This document shows, piece by piece, positions 53,645 through 62,476 of a stretch of 64,000 nucleotides of DNA. The number at the start of each line of letters is the position of its first letter. The first letter of the stretch is position 1. Location: contig JAKISW010000013.1 of assembly GCA_021648375.1 (NCBI GenBank), positions 1-64,000 of the forward strand, given 5' to 3'. The position numbers and the translations under genes are program-made. This DNA comes from Devosiaceae bacterium (GTDB taxonomy: Bacteria > Pseudomonadota > Alphaproteobacteria > Rhizobiales > Devosiaceae). The notes below the pieces were generated by a model. The model ran no database searches and was not told where the DNA came from. It was given only the letters and a program-made list of their open reading frames with translations.

Positions 53645-56140
53645 GTGAATAAATCAATTCAAGACGAGTTAAGCGCGCAAATTATTGCAGTTAAAGCCAA
53701 ACCGGCCACAGATATCAGGGACCCGGTTTGCGGCATGAATGTCGAGACGAACTTAAATAAACCCAGCCAGAATTTTGAAGGGCATCAATATCATTTTTGT
53801 TCGGATAAATGCGCCGATAAATTCGCCGTAGCGCCCAAAGAATATATAAAAGCCAAAGATCCGGTTTGCGGAATGGAAGTTGATCGCGCCAGAGCCAAAC
53901 ACATGATCCGTCATAATGGTGAACAGGTATATTTTTGCTCAAACGGATGCCAAACCAAATTTGAGGCTGATCCAGAGCAATATAATGAAGGCCCGCCAAA
54001 GGCAGCTCCCGCTCCAAAGGGAACTATTTTTACCTGCCCCATGCACCCCGAGATTGAACAAGAGGGACCGGGGGAATGTCCCCTTTGCGGTATGGCACTG
54101 GAGCCTAAAGGCGTGCCAACAGGAGACGAGGGGCCAAACCCGGAACTGGTTGATTTCAAAAAACGCTTTTGGGTTGGCACACTGTTGACCATTCCCCTGC
54201 TGGTTTTAAGCATGGGTCCTTATCTGGGATTTAATTTTTTCCGCGAACTTCTGGGCGAGCAGACATCCCTGTGGATCGAATTGATCCTTGGCACTCCGGT
54301 GATCCTGTGGGCTGGCTGGCCGTTTCTGGTTCGCGGTGTAAAATCCGTTAAAACTATGAATTTGAACATGTTCACCCTTATTGCCATGGGGGTCAGCGCC
54401 GCCTGGGGATTTTCGGTGGTCGCGGTTTTATTTCCACATATTTTTCCGGATGGCTTTAGAAACGCCGATGGCAGTGTCGGGGTATATTTTGAGGCCGGGG
54501 CGGTAATTGTTGTTCTTGTTCTTTTGGGACAGATCATGGAATTGCAGGCACGCGAGCGCACCGGATCGGCCATAAAAGCCCTGCTTGATTTGGCGGCCAA
54601 AACCGCCCGGGTTATTCGCGCCGATGGATCAGAAGTTGAAATCCCTCTGGAAGAGGTCGTGGTTGGCGACCACGTACGAGTGCGCCCCGGCGATAAAGTG
54701 CCGGTGGATGGGCTCGTAATAGATGGCCGCTCTTCCATTGATGAATCCATGATTTCCGGGGAATCCATTCCGGTGGAAAAAACAGGTGGCGACACTGTAA
54801 CCGGAGCAACAATTAACGGCACAGGATCGCTGATAATTGAAGCAACCCGTGTTGGGGCAGATACCATGCTCTCCCAGATTGTGGAAATGGTGGCCAACGC
54901 CCAGCGCTCCCGCGCACCAATTCAAAAGTTTGCCGATGTGGTGGCGGGTAAATTTGTTCCCGTGGTTATTTTAATTGCCATCATTGCCTTTGCCTCATGG
55001 GCCATATGGGGCCCGGCTCCCGCTTATGCATATGCGCTGGTTTCTGCGGTGGCCGTGTTGATCATCGCCTGCCCGTGTGCTTTGGGTCTGGCAACTCCCA
55101 TGTCTATTATGACAGCAACCGGGCGCGGTGCGCAGGTTGGGGTGTTGATCAAAAATGCGGAAGCTCTGGAGCGTTTTGCCAAAGTTGACACTCTTATTGT
55201 CGATAAAACCGGCACTTTGACCGAAGGCAAACCCAAACTGGTGGCCGTGTTGCCCAGCGATAAATACTCCGAGGATGAAATCCTTACACTGGCCGCCACT
55301 CTGGAGCGGGGATCGGAACATCCCTTAGCCGAAGCCATTGTTAACGGAGCAGAAAAACGAGGTATTAAATTTTCCAAAACTGAAGACTTTGAAGCAATTA
55401 CCGGCATGGGGGTCAAGGGAATAGTCGATGGCAAAGCCGTGGCCCTTGGCAATGCCAGAATGGTGAAAGAAATGGGTCTTGAGGCAGGTGAACTCGCCGC
55501 TGTTGCCAATGAACGCCGGGACGAGGGTGAAACAGTGATGTTCGTCATGCTTGAGGGCAAAGTGGCTGGTCTGGTCGCTGTTGCTGATCCGGTAAAAGAA
55601 ACCACTCCCGCCGCCCTAAAAGCTCTGCACAAAGAAGGTTTTAGAATAATCATGGCAACCGGAGATAATGAGCGCACCGCAAAAGCTGTGGCGGCTCGCC
55701 TGGGCATCGACGAAATCCGTGCTGATGTAATGCCACAAGATAAAGCCCGCATAATAAAAGAGTTGCAGGACCAGGGCAAAAAAGTGGCTATGGCCGGTGA
55801 CGGGGTAAATGATGCGCCCGCTTTAGCCCAGGCCGATGTGGGAATTGCCATGGGAACAGGAGCCGATGTGGCTATCGAGAGCGCCGGCTTCACCCTGATC
55901 AAAGGCAATTTGGATGGCATCGTCAGAGCCAGGCGCCTATCGCGGGCCACCATGCGCAATATCAAACAAAACCTGTTTTTTGCGCTGGTCTACAACGCTG
56001 CCGGTGTTCCCATCGCTGCCGGAATTTTGTTCCCCATAACCGGCCTTTTGATCTCTCCGATATTTGCTGCGGCGGCCATGAGTTTCTCATCCGTTTCGGT
56101 GATCTCCAATGCTCTAAGGTTGCGTTCAGCCAAAATCTAA
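53645..56140 (+). CDS. Copper-type P1B ATPase with two N-terminal YHS domains and a heavy-metal-binding domain
   Basis: 831 residues, GTG start with GGAGAAA upstream. Residues about 25-65 and 71-112 are two successive YHS domains (DPVCGM at 26-31 and 72-77, each with a downstream C-x3-C). Residues about 128-155 are a CPMHP...CPLCGM zinc-ribbon-like metal-binding domain. Then the P1B core: metal site CPC at 476-478, phosphorylation motif DKTGTLTEG at 520-528, HP motif SEHPLAEAI, and hinge GDGVNDAPAL. It should export monovalent copper (or silver) from the cytoplasm. Classical CxxC HMA domains are absent. A regulator gene for copper (CueR-type) is not in the window. Confidence 0.94.
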   Translation: MNKSIQDELSAQIIAVKAKPATDIRDPVCGMNVETNLNKPSQNFEGHQYHFCSDKCADKFAVAPKEYIKAKDPVCGMEVDRARAKHMIRHNGEQVYFCSNGCQTKFEADPEQYNEGPPKAAPAPKGTIFTCPMHPEIEQEGPGECPLCGMALEPKGVPTGDEGPNPELVDFKKRFWVGTLLTIPLLVLSMGPYLGFNFFRELLGEQTSLWIELILGTPVILWAGWPFLVRGVKSVKTMNLNMFTLIAMGVSAAWGFSVVAVLFPHIFPDGFRNADGSVGVYFEAGAVIVVLVLLGQIMELQARERTGSAIKALLDLAAKTARVIRADGSEVEIPLEEVVVGDHVRVRPGDKVPVDGLVIDGRSSIDESMISGESIPVEKTGGDTVTGATINGTGSLIIEATRVGADTMLSQIVEMVANAQRSRAPIQKFADVVAGKFVPVVILIAIIAFASWAIWGPAPAYAYALVSAVAVLIIACPCALGLATPMSIMTATGRGAQVGVLIKNAEALERFAKVDTLIVDKTGTLTEGKPKLVAVLPSDKYSEDEILTLAATLERGSEHPLAEAIVNGAEKRGIKFSKTEDFEAITGMGVKGIVDGKAVALGNARMVKEMGLEAGELAAVANERRDEGETVMFVMLEGKVAGLVAVADPVKETTPAALKALHKEGFRIIMATGDNERTAKAVAARLGIDEIRADVMPQDKARIIKELQDQGKKVAMAGDGVNDAPALAQADVGIAMGTGADVAIESAGFTLIKGNLDGIVRARRLSRATMRNIKQNLFFALVYNAAGVPIAAGILFPITGLLISPIFAAAAMSFSSVSVISNALRLRSAKI

Positions 56141-56159
56141 TCGCGCATTAGAGCAAAAG

Positions 56160-56199
56160 CCGGGGTCTGGTTTCCTCTTCCCCTTAAACCAGGCCCCGG
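56160..56199 (+). other. Strong stem-loop after the copper-type ATPase gene
   Basis: CCGGGGTCTGGTTT pairs with AAACCAGGCCCCGG through 14 positions with one U-G pair, around a 12-base loop. No T-run follows, so it may be a rho-dependent terminator or a mRNA stability element between the ATPase and the haem-protein gene. Confidence 0.6.
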
Positions 56200-56267
56200 A
56201 TCTCGACCAAGGTTTTTGACTATCCGTCAAAAAATTACGCAGACAAACCATGGAAAGGATTTTCATA

Positions 56268-57644
56268 ATGCGTAGAACCTATCTGGCAGTCTCGGTGGCT
56301 ATTTTCGCCGGGCTTTTGGTTGCGGCGTGGGTAACCCACGATACGGGAATTAAGATAAATGACCCGGAAAACAATATTTTCATTCCAACCGAGCTAACAA
56401 CCACATTACAGGTCAAAGCTTCATATGATAACGAAAACATATATTTCCGCTACCGCTGGCCGGTTGTCCGTCCCTCCCTGTTCCATGACGTTCTGGTTTA
56501 TCGGGATGGAAACTGGGAGCGCGAAAAGGGAGGTGTAGGCCCATCTGAAAACTTTTTGAACGAAGACCGGGTATCGATGATGATCGATGATGGCTCGGTT
56601 CCCCTGTTTTCCAGATATGGCGGCTATATAACAATCGGTGACAGGCTTACCACCTTTACCGGTGCTCCTAAAGGTGGTGACGAGCGGACAAAATATCTGC
56701 CCGATACCAGAACCGACCCGAATAATTTTGATAGTGTCAAAGCCGAAAGCGACCTGGATATTTTAAGGGAAGCCGGTTACTTCATAGACCTTTGGCAATG
56801 GCGCTCCAGCCGTTCCAACCCTGTTGGCCTTGGGGACGATGGTTTTGTCGCTGAAGAACGCAGTGGCGATCAGGGGGTGGGACCATATTACACCAATTGG
56901 GACAAGGAGCTTAATCAGCCCAAGTTTATGTTTGATCAGCAGGTAACTGGTCAAAATGCCCTGAACTTTGATGATGTAGTCGCCGGGAATTATAATTTCG
57001 ACGATGCCTATTATCTAAGTGATGCCACAGCAATTGCCTTTGATCCAAATATCGAGTGGAAAAATGGCGATACCATCCCCCGAAGAATGTTGCGGGCCGA
57101 AGAAGGCTCTCGCGGTGATGTGGTGCAACCTTCAGCGTCGCGTTGGGAAGATGGGTATTGGGATGTAACTCTGGTGCGCCAACTGGATACCGGCAACCCC
57201 CTTGATGACAAGATATTCAGGGATAAAGGGTCCTATGATCTGGCCTTTGCCGTATTTCGCAATGCTTCAACCATGCGCTGGCACTATGTTTCATTGCCAA
57301 TGTCATTGGGCCTTGAAACTGATGCACAACTGGTTGCCAGCAAATTTGCAGGCGATGCTCCAGGATGGGAGCAGGACTGGACCGAGGTAAAAATGTTTTA
57401 CCCCGGGCAAGTCAGTTGGGGACGTCTGACTGACCCTAAAACACATCCGGGCGCTGACAAAATTGCCGAGCGGGTTCCGGTTGCCTATCGACATAGCGAA
57501 AAACAGTTGGCCCTTTATGGGGTGGAAGTTGAGTTTGCCGGTGCGATTTATAACCAGTGGCTGCTGACTTTGTTTGCCAGCCTGCTGCTGATTGTGGCCA
57601 TGGGCATAAATATCAACCTGTTAATTACCAGAAGGGAGAGCTAA
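56268..57644 (+). CDS. Ethylbenzene-dehydrogenase-related haem-binding protein, membrane anchored
   Basis: 458 residues from ATG 56268 with GGAAAGGA upstream. N-terminal helix (VSVAIFAGLLVAAWV), a large periplasmic domain beginning with ELTTTLQVKASYDNENIYFR, and a C-terminal helix (LLTLFASLLLIVAMGINI). The opening strand pattern, with YDNENIYFRYRWPV, is what I associate with the EB_dh haem b domain family (gamma-subunit-like). No CxxCH is present, so any haem would be non-covalent. The gene is followed two bases later by a polytopic membrane protein that may be its quinone- or haem-binding partner. The family call rests on memory. Confidence 0.72.
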   Translation: MRRTYLAVSVAIFAGLLVAAWVTHDTGIKINDPENNIFIPTELTTTLQVKASYDNENIYFRYRWPVVRPSLFHDVLVYRDGNWEREKGGVGPSENFLNEDRVSMMIDDGSVPLFSRYGGYITIGDRLTTFTGAPKGGDERTKYLPDTRTDPNNFDSVKAESDLDILREAGYFIDLWQWRSSRSNPVGLGDDGFVAEERSGDQGVGPYYTNWDKELNQPKFMFDQQVTGQNALNFDDVVAGNYNFDDAYYLSDATAIAFDPNIEWKNGDTIPRRMLRAEEGSRGDVVQPSASRWEDGYWDVTLVRQLDTGNPLDDKIFRDKGSYDLAFAVFRNASTMRWHYVSLPMSLGLETDAQLVASKFAGDAPGWEQDWTEVKMFYPGQVSWGRLTDPKTHPGADKIAERVPVAYRHSEKQLALYGVEVEFAGAIYNQWLLTLFASLLLIVAMGININLLITRRES

Positions 57645-57646
57645 TT

Positions 57647-58198
57647 ATGGCTGTCTATCATATTCTTGTCTCGCACTTTCCAATAGCTTTGTGGTTGACC
57701 GCATATCTGTTTATCGCATTGCGCACCTTTTCCGATGCACAGATTATTGTCAGCCTGGAAAAATCAATCTGGCCGCTTATCCTGCTTGGATCACTGGCCG
57801 GTGCTATCGCCTATATTATCGGCCTGCAGATTTATCCATGGTCGGCAATTACCCAATCACCTCTGGGCAGAAATCACATAATGCTCGCCACGTGGACCCT
57901 GTCCTATTGGACGGTGATGGGCATACTCGGGTTTAAGTTGCGCAGACATCTGTTTGAAGGTGCACAAAAATGGATAGCCTTCACTTTAGGGTCCATTGGA
58001 GCACTTGTGGTGGTGATCACTGGCACTCTTGGCGGCTCTCTTACAGGAACCCCCTCGCTGGTAACCAAAAGCCTCAGCTATGTGGGCTGGAACGTATACA
58101 CCACCTTTTACATTCCCACATGGATGTTGGCAGTGTTCGTCCTCGGCGCAATAGTGCTGGTGGTATTGGGTTTTGCCGGGCGCAGGTACAAAAACTAG
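57647..58198 (+). CDS. Small polytopic membrane protein (DUF2231-like, possible b-type cytochrome)
   Basis: 183 residues from ATG 57647 with AAGGGAGAG upstream; the frame extends back into the previous gene but the conserved start is here. About five membrane helices. Histidines lie near the membrane faces in ILVSHFPIALWLTAYLF and GRNHIMLATWTLSYW, as in DUF2231 proteins proposed to bind haem. Tight linkage to the haem-protein gene suggests an electron-transfer or anchor role. Haem binding is inference only. Confidence 0.68.
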   Translation: MAVYHILVSHFPIALWLTAYLFIALRTFSDAQIIVSLEKSIWPLILLGSLAGAIAYIIGLQIYPWSAITQSPLGRNHIMLATWTLSYWTVMGILGFKLRRHLFEGAQKWIAFTLGSIGALVVVITGTLGGSLTGTPSLVTKSLSYVGWNVYTTFYIPTWMLAVFVLGAIVLVVLGFAGRRYKN

Positions 58199-58208
58199 AC
58201 AAAACTAT

Positions 58209-58248
58209 TGGGTGCGGCGGCGTTGACTATTCAATTCTGCCGCACCCA
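58209..58248 (+). terminator. Terminator-like stem-loop
   Basis: TGGGTGCGGC pairs perfectly with GCCGCACCCA across a 20-base loop and is followed by TTTTC. It lies between the membrane-protein gene and the Rieske remnant. Confidence 0.65.
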
Positions 58249-58270
58249 TTTTCAACAAAAGAGAAAAATC

Positions 58271-58450
58271 ATGTCTGGCAATTTGAGTGACCCGTTAAGT
58301 AGCCCGCATATCTCCAGCAATGAATTTGATACTCCCGGCTTCAAGCGCAGGGATTTTTTATATATAGCGACAGGAACAGTCGGAGTTGTAGCTGTGACCG
58401 GTTCTATCTGGCCCCTGATTGAGCCGGGTGCAAGAATGAAAGTCACATAA
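58271..58450 (+). pseudogene. Truncated Rieske iron-sulfur protein gene (petA-like remnant)
   Basis: Only 59 codons remain. FKRRDFLYIATGTVGVVAVTG followed by SIWPLI is the twin-arginine anchor of a bc1-type Rieske subunit. Intact proteins continue with a hinge region (around QMNPSAD...) and then a PG-x-x-x-x-V-x-W-RGKP segment. Here WPLI is joined directly to EPGARMKVT and then stops, as if an in-frame deletion removed the hinge and a stop replaced the rest. The cluster-binding cysteine-histidine loops are entirely missing. It has a ribosome site (GAGAAAA) and could still make a short membrane peptide. Confidence 0.7.
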
Positions 58451-58566
58451 TAGGCAATAAATGCCACCTCTCTCTTCCTCAATATCGGTCAGGAATTTTA
58501 TGATTGAGCTGGCCAGTTATTATTGGCATAAGCGAATAATTAAACAATCACAGTGAAAGAAGTGAC

Positions 58567-58908
58567 ATGATTGAGCGTATAGAAACCGGGGCCAGATCCT
58601 CGAAAATCGTAAAACACAACGGAGTTGCTTACATCACTGGGCAAGTGGGAGAAGGCGCTACAATTCAGGCGCAGACAGAAGAATGTTTGCGGCGCTTGGA
58701 GGTTTTGTTAATCCAGGCTGGATCGTCACGCAAAAAAATGCTGCGTGCTACAATATGGCTAGCGGATATGAGCGATTTCTCGGGTCTTAATGAAGTTTGG
58801 AACGAATGGGTGCCCGAGGGCCATGCACCCGCACGCGCTTGCGGCGAGGCTAAACTTGCTCGGCCCGAACTTATGGTGGAAATTATTGTGGATACTGCTT
58901 ACGACTAA
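58567..58908 (+). CDS. RidA family protein (reactive intermediate/imine deaminase)
   Basis: 113 residues, normal length. RidA/YjgF pattern: NGVAYITGQVGEGATIQAQT, then LIQAGSSRKKMLRATIWLAD, and the C-terminal PARACGEAKLARPELMVEI, where the arginine and glutamate of the active site fall. It hydrolyses reactive enamine/imine intermediates. A three-subunit flavin amine or amino-acid dehydrogenase is encoded nearby on the other strand, and its product would be such an imine. Confidence 0.92.
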   Translation: MIERIETGARSSKIVKHNGVAYITGQVGEGATIQAQTEECLRRLEVLLIQAGSSRKKMLRATIWLADMSDFSGLNEVWNEWVPEGHAPARACGEAKLARPELMVEIIVDTAYD

Positions 58909-59615
58909 ATTGGCATTGCGACCGATAAAGGCGAAACAATCCGGACAATAGAATAAGGCTGGGCTTGACCGCCACACCTCACTCCCGCCGATAAGCCCTC
59001 CAGCATTGCAACCGCCTCGCCTCTTTAGCGACACCAACAGAATGAATGCAGGTAGCGTCAATTTTTTCGGTAGCTATTCAAAATGACCTTTAGGCACTTG
59101 TGAGCTGGGGAACGAGGGTGAAGTCATGGCGCTATCGCTTAGACGGCTGTGGGCGGAGAACTGTTCCTTACTTTTCTACACGCGCTTCCGGACAAAAACC
59201 TGCCACCACACATGGATGTGCGGAGCAGTGGAGCGTCGCCCTTTTTGATATACAACTGGGATTATTAAGAACGCTGGATGCTGACACACGACAGTACAAC
59301 TTTATTCCGCTCATCAATGAGAGGCGCTGTTCCCATGCGCTCATTGCTTATCAAAATGGTGCTCTCTTCTACCCGTCGCAAAACAAATATTGTGCGACGT
59401 TGTTGGTATCATTCACCCAGATACGCTTATTGCTTCCCTTTACACTGGCAATTATCTGAATTTTTGTGAGTGCCCTGTTTCTGCCAACTGGCTGCGGATT
59501 TAATTTTCCGACCAAGACAATAATCTAATTTTAATTCGAACGGGGTCTCATTCGGTTTTGTTCCGGCGGCCCAAGGTTTGCTCTCAGAACAATCACATTA
59601 ATGCAACCGCCTCTC
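58909..59615. other. Gene-poor stretch flanked by near-identical 15-base direct repeats
   Basis: This is about 700 bases with no supported gene. Possible frames (one of 119 codons at 59100-59459) show no family resemblance. GCAACCGCCTCGCCT at 59008-59022 recurs as GCAACCGCCTCTCCT at 59603-59617, overlapping the 3' end of the flavoprotein gene. It may be the scar of a past insertion or rearrangement. Confidence 0.5.
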
Positions 59616-60743
59616 CTACCGTGCCTGATCAACAAACCTGTTGATCGAAAACGGTGAGATATCTACAGATGTATTTCCTTTACAAACTGCTTCGGCGATT
59701 ATCTGGCCTGAGATAGGCCCGAGCTGAAACCCATGCAGGGAATAGCCGAATGAATGGAAAACGCCTTCATTTGTCGAACTGGCACCCATGACGGGTATAT
59801 CATCTGGCATTCGCGCTTCGATTCCGGCCCAAGACCTTACAATCTTGGATTGTTCCATGATTGGAAAAAGATCAAGGGCAGTTCGGGCATTGATTGCAAG
59901 CTTGGAGAAATTCAGCTCAGCCCTGTTTCTTGCTTTATCAACGTAACCCGTTAGACCGCCACCTATTAGCACAGTGCCATTTTCAAACTGCTTGAATGAG
60001 AGGGTCCGCCCTGCTGCCGAGACAACAGGAGACACGAAGTGGTCCATTGCTGCAGTGATCATTAGCATTGGCGCCACTTGTTCGACAGGAGCAAACTCCC
60101 CAAGCAACCCACAAATTTCTCCGGCCCATGCTCCGGCACAGTTTACAATTGTTGGTGCCGATGCCTCATTACTATCGTTGGTCGTCACACGCCAGGTTTT
60201 CTTGTTTTTCGCGATGCCGACAACTTGAACACCTTCTTTGAATACCACACCAAGCCTTTCAGCTTTCTGACGAAATGCCTGCGTTGTTTGGTACGGCATG
60301 GCTGCACCGTCCCCTGCTACGAAGAGTCCACCAACACAATGGCGAGCCACCTCGGGTACGATCTGTCGCAGTTCTGAGCGGTCAACGATCACCTCATGAT
60401 GATACCCCATAGTTTTAAGTTCCGCGACACGTTTTTTCAGCGCTTCGAGTTCAAACTCAGTTTCAGCTACCTTCATATGCCCGTTGACAGAAAACCCGCA
60501 ATCGTCATCGACAAGTTCAGAAATACTATTCCAAAGCTTTAATGAAGCATCAGCAAGAGCTAGCTCCCTGGTATCACGTCCTAGGCGACGCACCCCCCCA
60601 GCATTGACACCGGAAGCATGCTGACCTGAAAAATCTTTGTCGATTACCAACACGCGGGCACGCTGCATCGCGAGATGAAGGGCCGCCGAGCACCCATGGA
60701 GACCACCACCGACGACAATAACATCATAGTTGGTGTTACTCAT
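59616..60743 (-). CDS. FAD-dependent oxidoreductase, DAO family (catalytic beta-type subunit)
   Basis: 375 residues from ATG 60743, which overlaps the stop of the upstream gene by eight bases; the longer open frame is upstream coding sequence. N-terminal dinucleotide motif VIVVGGGLHGCSAALHLA and ASGVNAGGVRRLGRDTREL resemble HcnC, opine oxidase subunit B and heterotetrameric sarcosine/D-hydroxyproline dehydrogenases. The C-terminal FHSFGYSLHGFQLGP closes the flavin pocket. It would oxidise an amino acid or N-alkyl amino acid to an imine. The adjacent two subunits supply the second flavoprotein and an iron-sulfur cluster. Confidence 0.88.
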   Translation of the reverse strand: MSNTNYDVIVVGGGLHGCSAALHLAMQRARVLVIDKDFSGQHASGVNAGGVRRLGRDTRELALADASLKLWNSISELVDDDCGFSVNGHMKVAETEFELEALKKRVAELKTMGYHHEVIVDRSELRQIVPEVARHCVGGLFVAGDGAAMPYQTTQAFRQKAERLGVVFKEGVQVVGIAKNKKTWRVTTNDSNEASAPTIVNCAGAWAGEICGLLGEFAPVEQVAPMLMITAAMDHFVSPVVSAAGRTLSFKQFENGTVLIGGGLTGYVDKARNRAELNFSKLAINARTALDLFPIMEQSKIVRSWAGIEARMPDDIPVMGASSTNEGVFHSFGYSLHGFQLGPISGQIIAEAVCKGNTSVDISPFSINRFVDQAR

Positions 60744-62148
60744 GTAACTTGCCCGCATCCTGTGACAGCCCAACGTCGAATTTCGCAAGAGCAGCCAGCG
60801 GCAAAGGACTGACAGGAAACCTGTGGCTTGGTGGCCCAACCTGGTATGGATGGACGTCTGAAATTTGCGCCGTCAGAGCCGCGACCGATGGGCTGCACAT
60901 ACGGCCCTGGCAGGGCCCCATCCCACAACGCGTCATCGATTTTAGGTGCGCGAGGCGACGTGGCTCCTGTTGGATATGTGCAGACACCGATTCATGCGTA
61001 ATCGCCTCGCATCGGCACACAATAGTTGCATCACTCGCAGTTTTTACAGTGTTGCTCGGTGAAAAATATGCATCAATAAAATTGCGCCCCCACCTGGCGC
61101 GAGATCGCTGTCTGATCCATGGCTGGGCGAGCGTATCGCGCTCCTGAGACGTCAGGATTTGTAATTGGCGAAGCGCATCCAATGCTGCTATTCTTCCACT
61201 GTATTCAGCAGCGATGGCGCCATCAATTCCCGCATTATCTCCGGCAGCAAACACACCTGATACACTCGTCTCCTGCCAAATATTGACTTTAGGCCGCCAC
61301 GAACATTGGCTCAAACTCCACAGCATTTCGCAACCTATTGCTCCCAAAAGATTCGTATTTGGTAAAATCCCATCGTGAAGTAGAACAGTATCGGCGGCAA
61401 ATTTTTGATACTTTCCGTTTTTTTGCATGACGACAACGCCTTCAACACGCGTGTCGCCCAAAATTTCCACCTGATCGCGTGCGGTTATGACCCTCGTCGA
61501 CACTCGTGACAGCGCGTAATATTTTGCACCGTCGAGAAAATAACTTGATGCCGCAAATCCCCAGAAATCGCGCAACAATTTTGAAATCTGTTTGCGCCCA
61601 CCAAGATCGATAATCGCATCAATGCTGGCCCCAAAATTGCGGTATTGCCAAGCAAGCAACCACAGCAAGGCACCATTGCCAACAATTACCGTGCGACCGC
61701 TGGGAATGACGCTGGCCTGTTTGGCGGCAATCTGGGCCGCACCGATAGTCATGACACCTGGAAGCGTCCAGCCCTTTATTGGAACGGGCCGCTCATAAGC
61801 GCCAGTTGCGATAATAATTGCCCCGGCCTGTACACGTTTTAGCACTCCGTTTTCAAAAATGTCAGCAACGTGATTAGATTCGATACTGACCAGAACCGTT
61901 CTGGTTTTGTAGTCGATTGGAGATTGCCGAAAATCCTCTATAATTTTCCGGCCGCGCACGTAACCATAGCCAAAAAGCTTCCTATCGGATTCACCGCAGA
62001 GTTCTACGCCTCTGTAGATCTGCCCACCCGGCTGAGCCTGCTCATCAATCAGCATCGTTGTTGCACCGCGTTTCGATAATTCAATGGCGGCTGAAAGACC
62101 CGCAGGCCCAGCGCCAACCACCAGAACGTCAACGCTGTTAATGCTCAT
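60736..62148 (-). CDS. FAD/NAD(P)-dependent oxidoreductase with C-terminal [2Fe-2S] BFD-like domain (alpha-type subunit)
   Basis: 470 residues. FAD site VLVVGAGPAGLSAAIELSKRG, internal nucleotide site VIVGNGALLWLLA, and GVFAAGDNAGIDGAIAAEY. Near the C-terminus a BFD-type iron-sulfur segment has IVCRCEAITHE and then CGMGPCQGRMC. This matches HcnB, OoxA/NoxA and the alpha subunits of related dehydrogenases. Its start overlaps the end of the small ferredoxin-like gene by four bases. Confidence 0.9.
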   Translation of the reverse strand: MSINSVDVLVVGAGPAGLSAAIELSKRGATTMLIDEQAQPGGQIYRGVELCGESDRKLFGYGYVRGRKIIEDFRQSPIDYKTRTVLVSIESNHVADIFENGVLKRVQAGAIIIATGAYERPVPIKGWTLPGVMTIGAAQIAAKQASVIPSGRTVIVGNGALLWLLAWQYRNFGASIDAIIDLGGRKQISKLLRDFWGFAASSYFLDGAKYYALSRVSTRVITARDQVEILGDTRVEGVVVMQKNGKYQKFAADTVLLHDGILPNTNLLGAIGCEMLWSLSQCSWRPKVNIWQETSVSGVFAAGDNAGIDGAIAAEYSGRIAALDALRQLQILTSQERDTLAQPWIRQRSRARWGRNFIDAYFSPSNTVKTASDATIVCRCEAITHESVSAHIQQEPRRLAHLKSMTRCGMGPCQGRMCSPSVAALTAQISDVHPYQVGPPSHRFPVSPLPLAALAKFDVGLSQDAGKLHE

Positions 62149-62468
62149 GTGTCTCGTCCCTGCAAAACACCTTTTTGTGTTTCGATGCGCATTCCTGGCT
62201 CAACCGGCACCAGGCAAGCTTGTAAATCTGGAACACCATCTATCGTTACTAAACACTCAAAACAGACGCCCATCATGCAATAGGGTCCACGGGGTTCACC
62301 CGACGCTTTATTATATTGGAAGGCCAATTCGCCCGCAACAAGCAGACAAGTAGCAACCGTATCACGCCCGGACGCAACAATTTCGCGTCCGTTAACAAAT
62401 ATGGTCACCGTATTATTGCATGGAGAAAATCTTTTGAAGGTCGCTGTCGTGCCGGTATCATTTTTCAT
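62145..62468 (-). CDS. [2Fe-2S] ferredoxin-like subunit (HcnA-type)
   Basis: 107 residues from ATG 62468. It contains the cluster motif GPYCMMGVCFECLVTIDG followed by a distal LQACLVPVEPG, giving four cysteines in the HcnA/sarcosine-oxidase-like arrangement. It joins electron transfer between the two flavoprotein subunits. First gene of the three-subunit operon, following the MBL-fold gene by eight bases. Confidence 0.9.
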   Translation of the reverse strand: MKNDTGTTATFKRFSPCNNTVTIFVNGREIVASGRDTVATCLLVAGELAFQYNKASGEPRGPYCMMGVCFECLVTIDGVPDLQACLVPVEPGMRIETQKGVLQGRDT

Positions 62469-62476
62469 AACCACAG

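Noticed and set aside
59100..59459. 119-codon open frame that could be a transposase fragment
   Set aside because: No catalytic motif or homology recognisable; other frames in the same block are equally open. Not called as a gene or mobile element.
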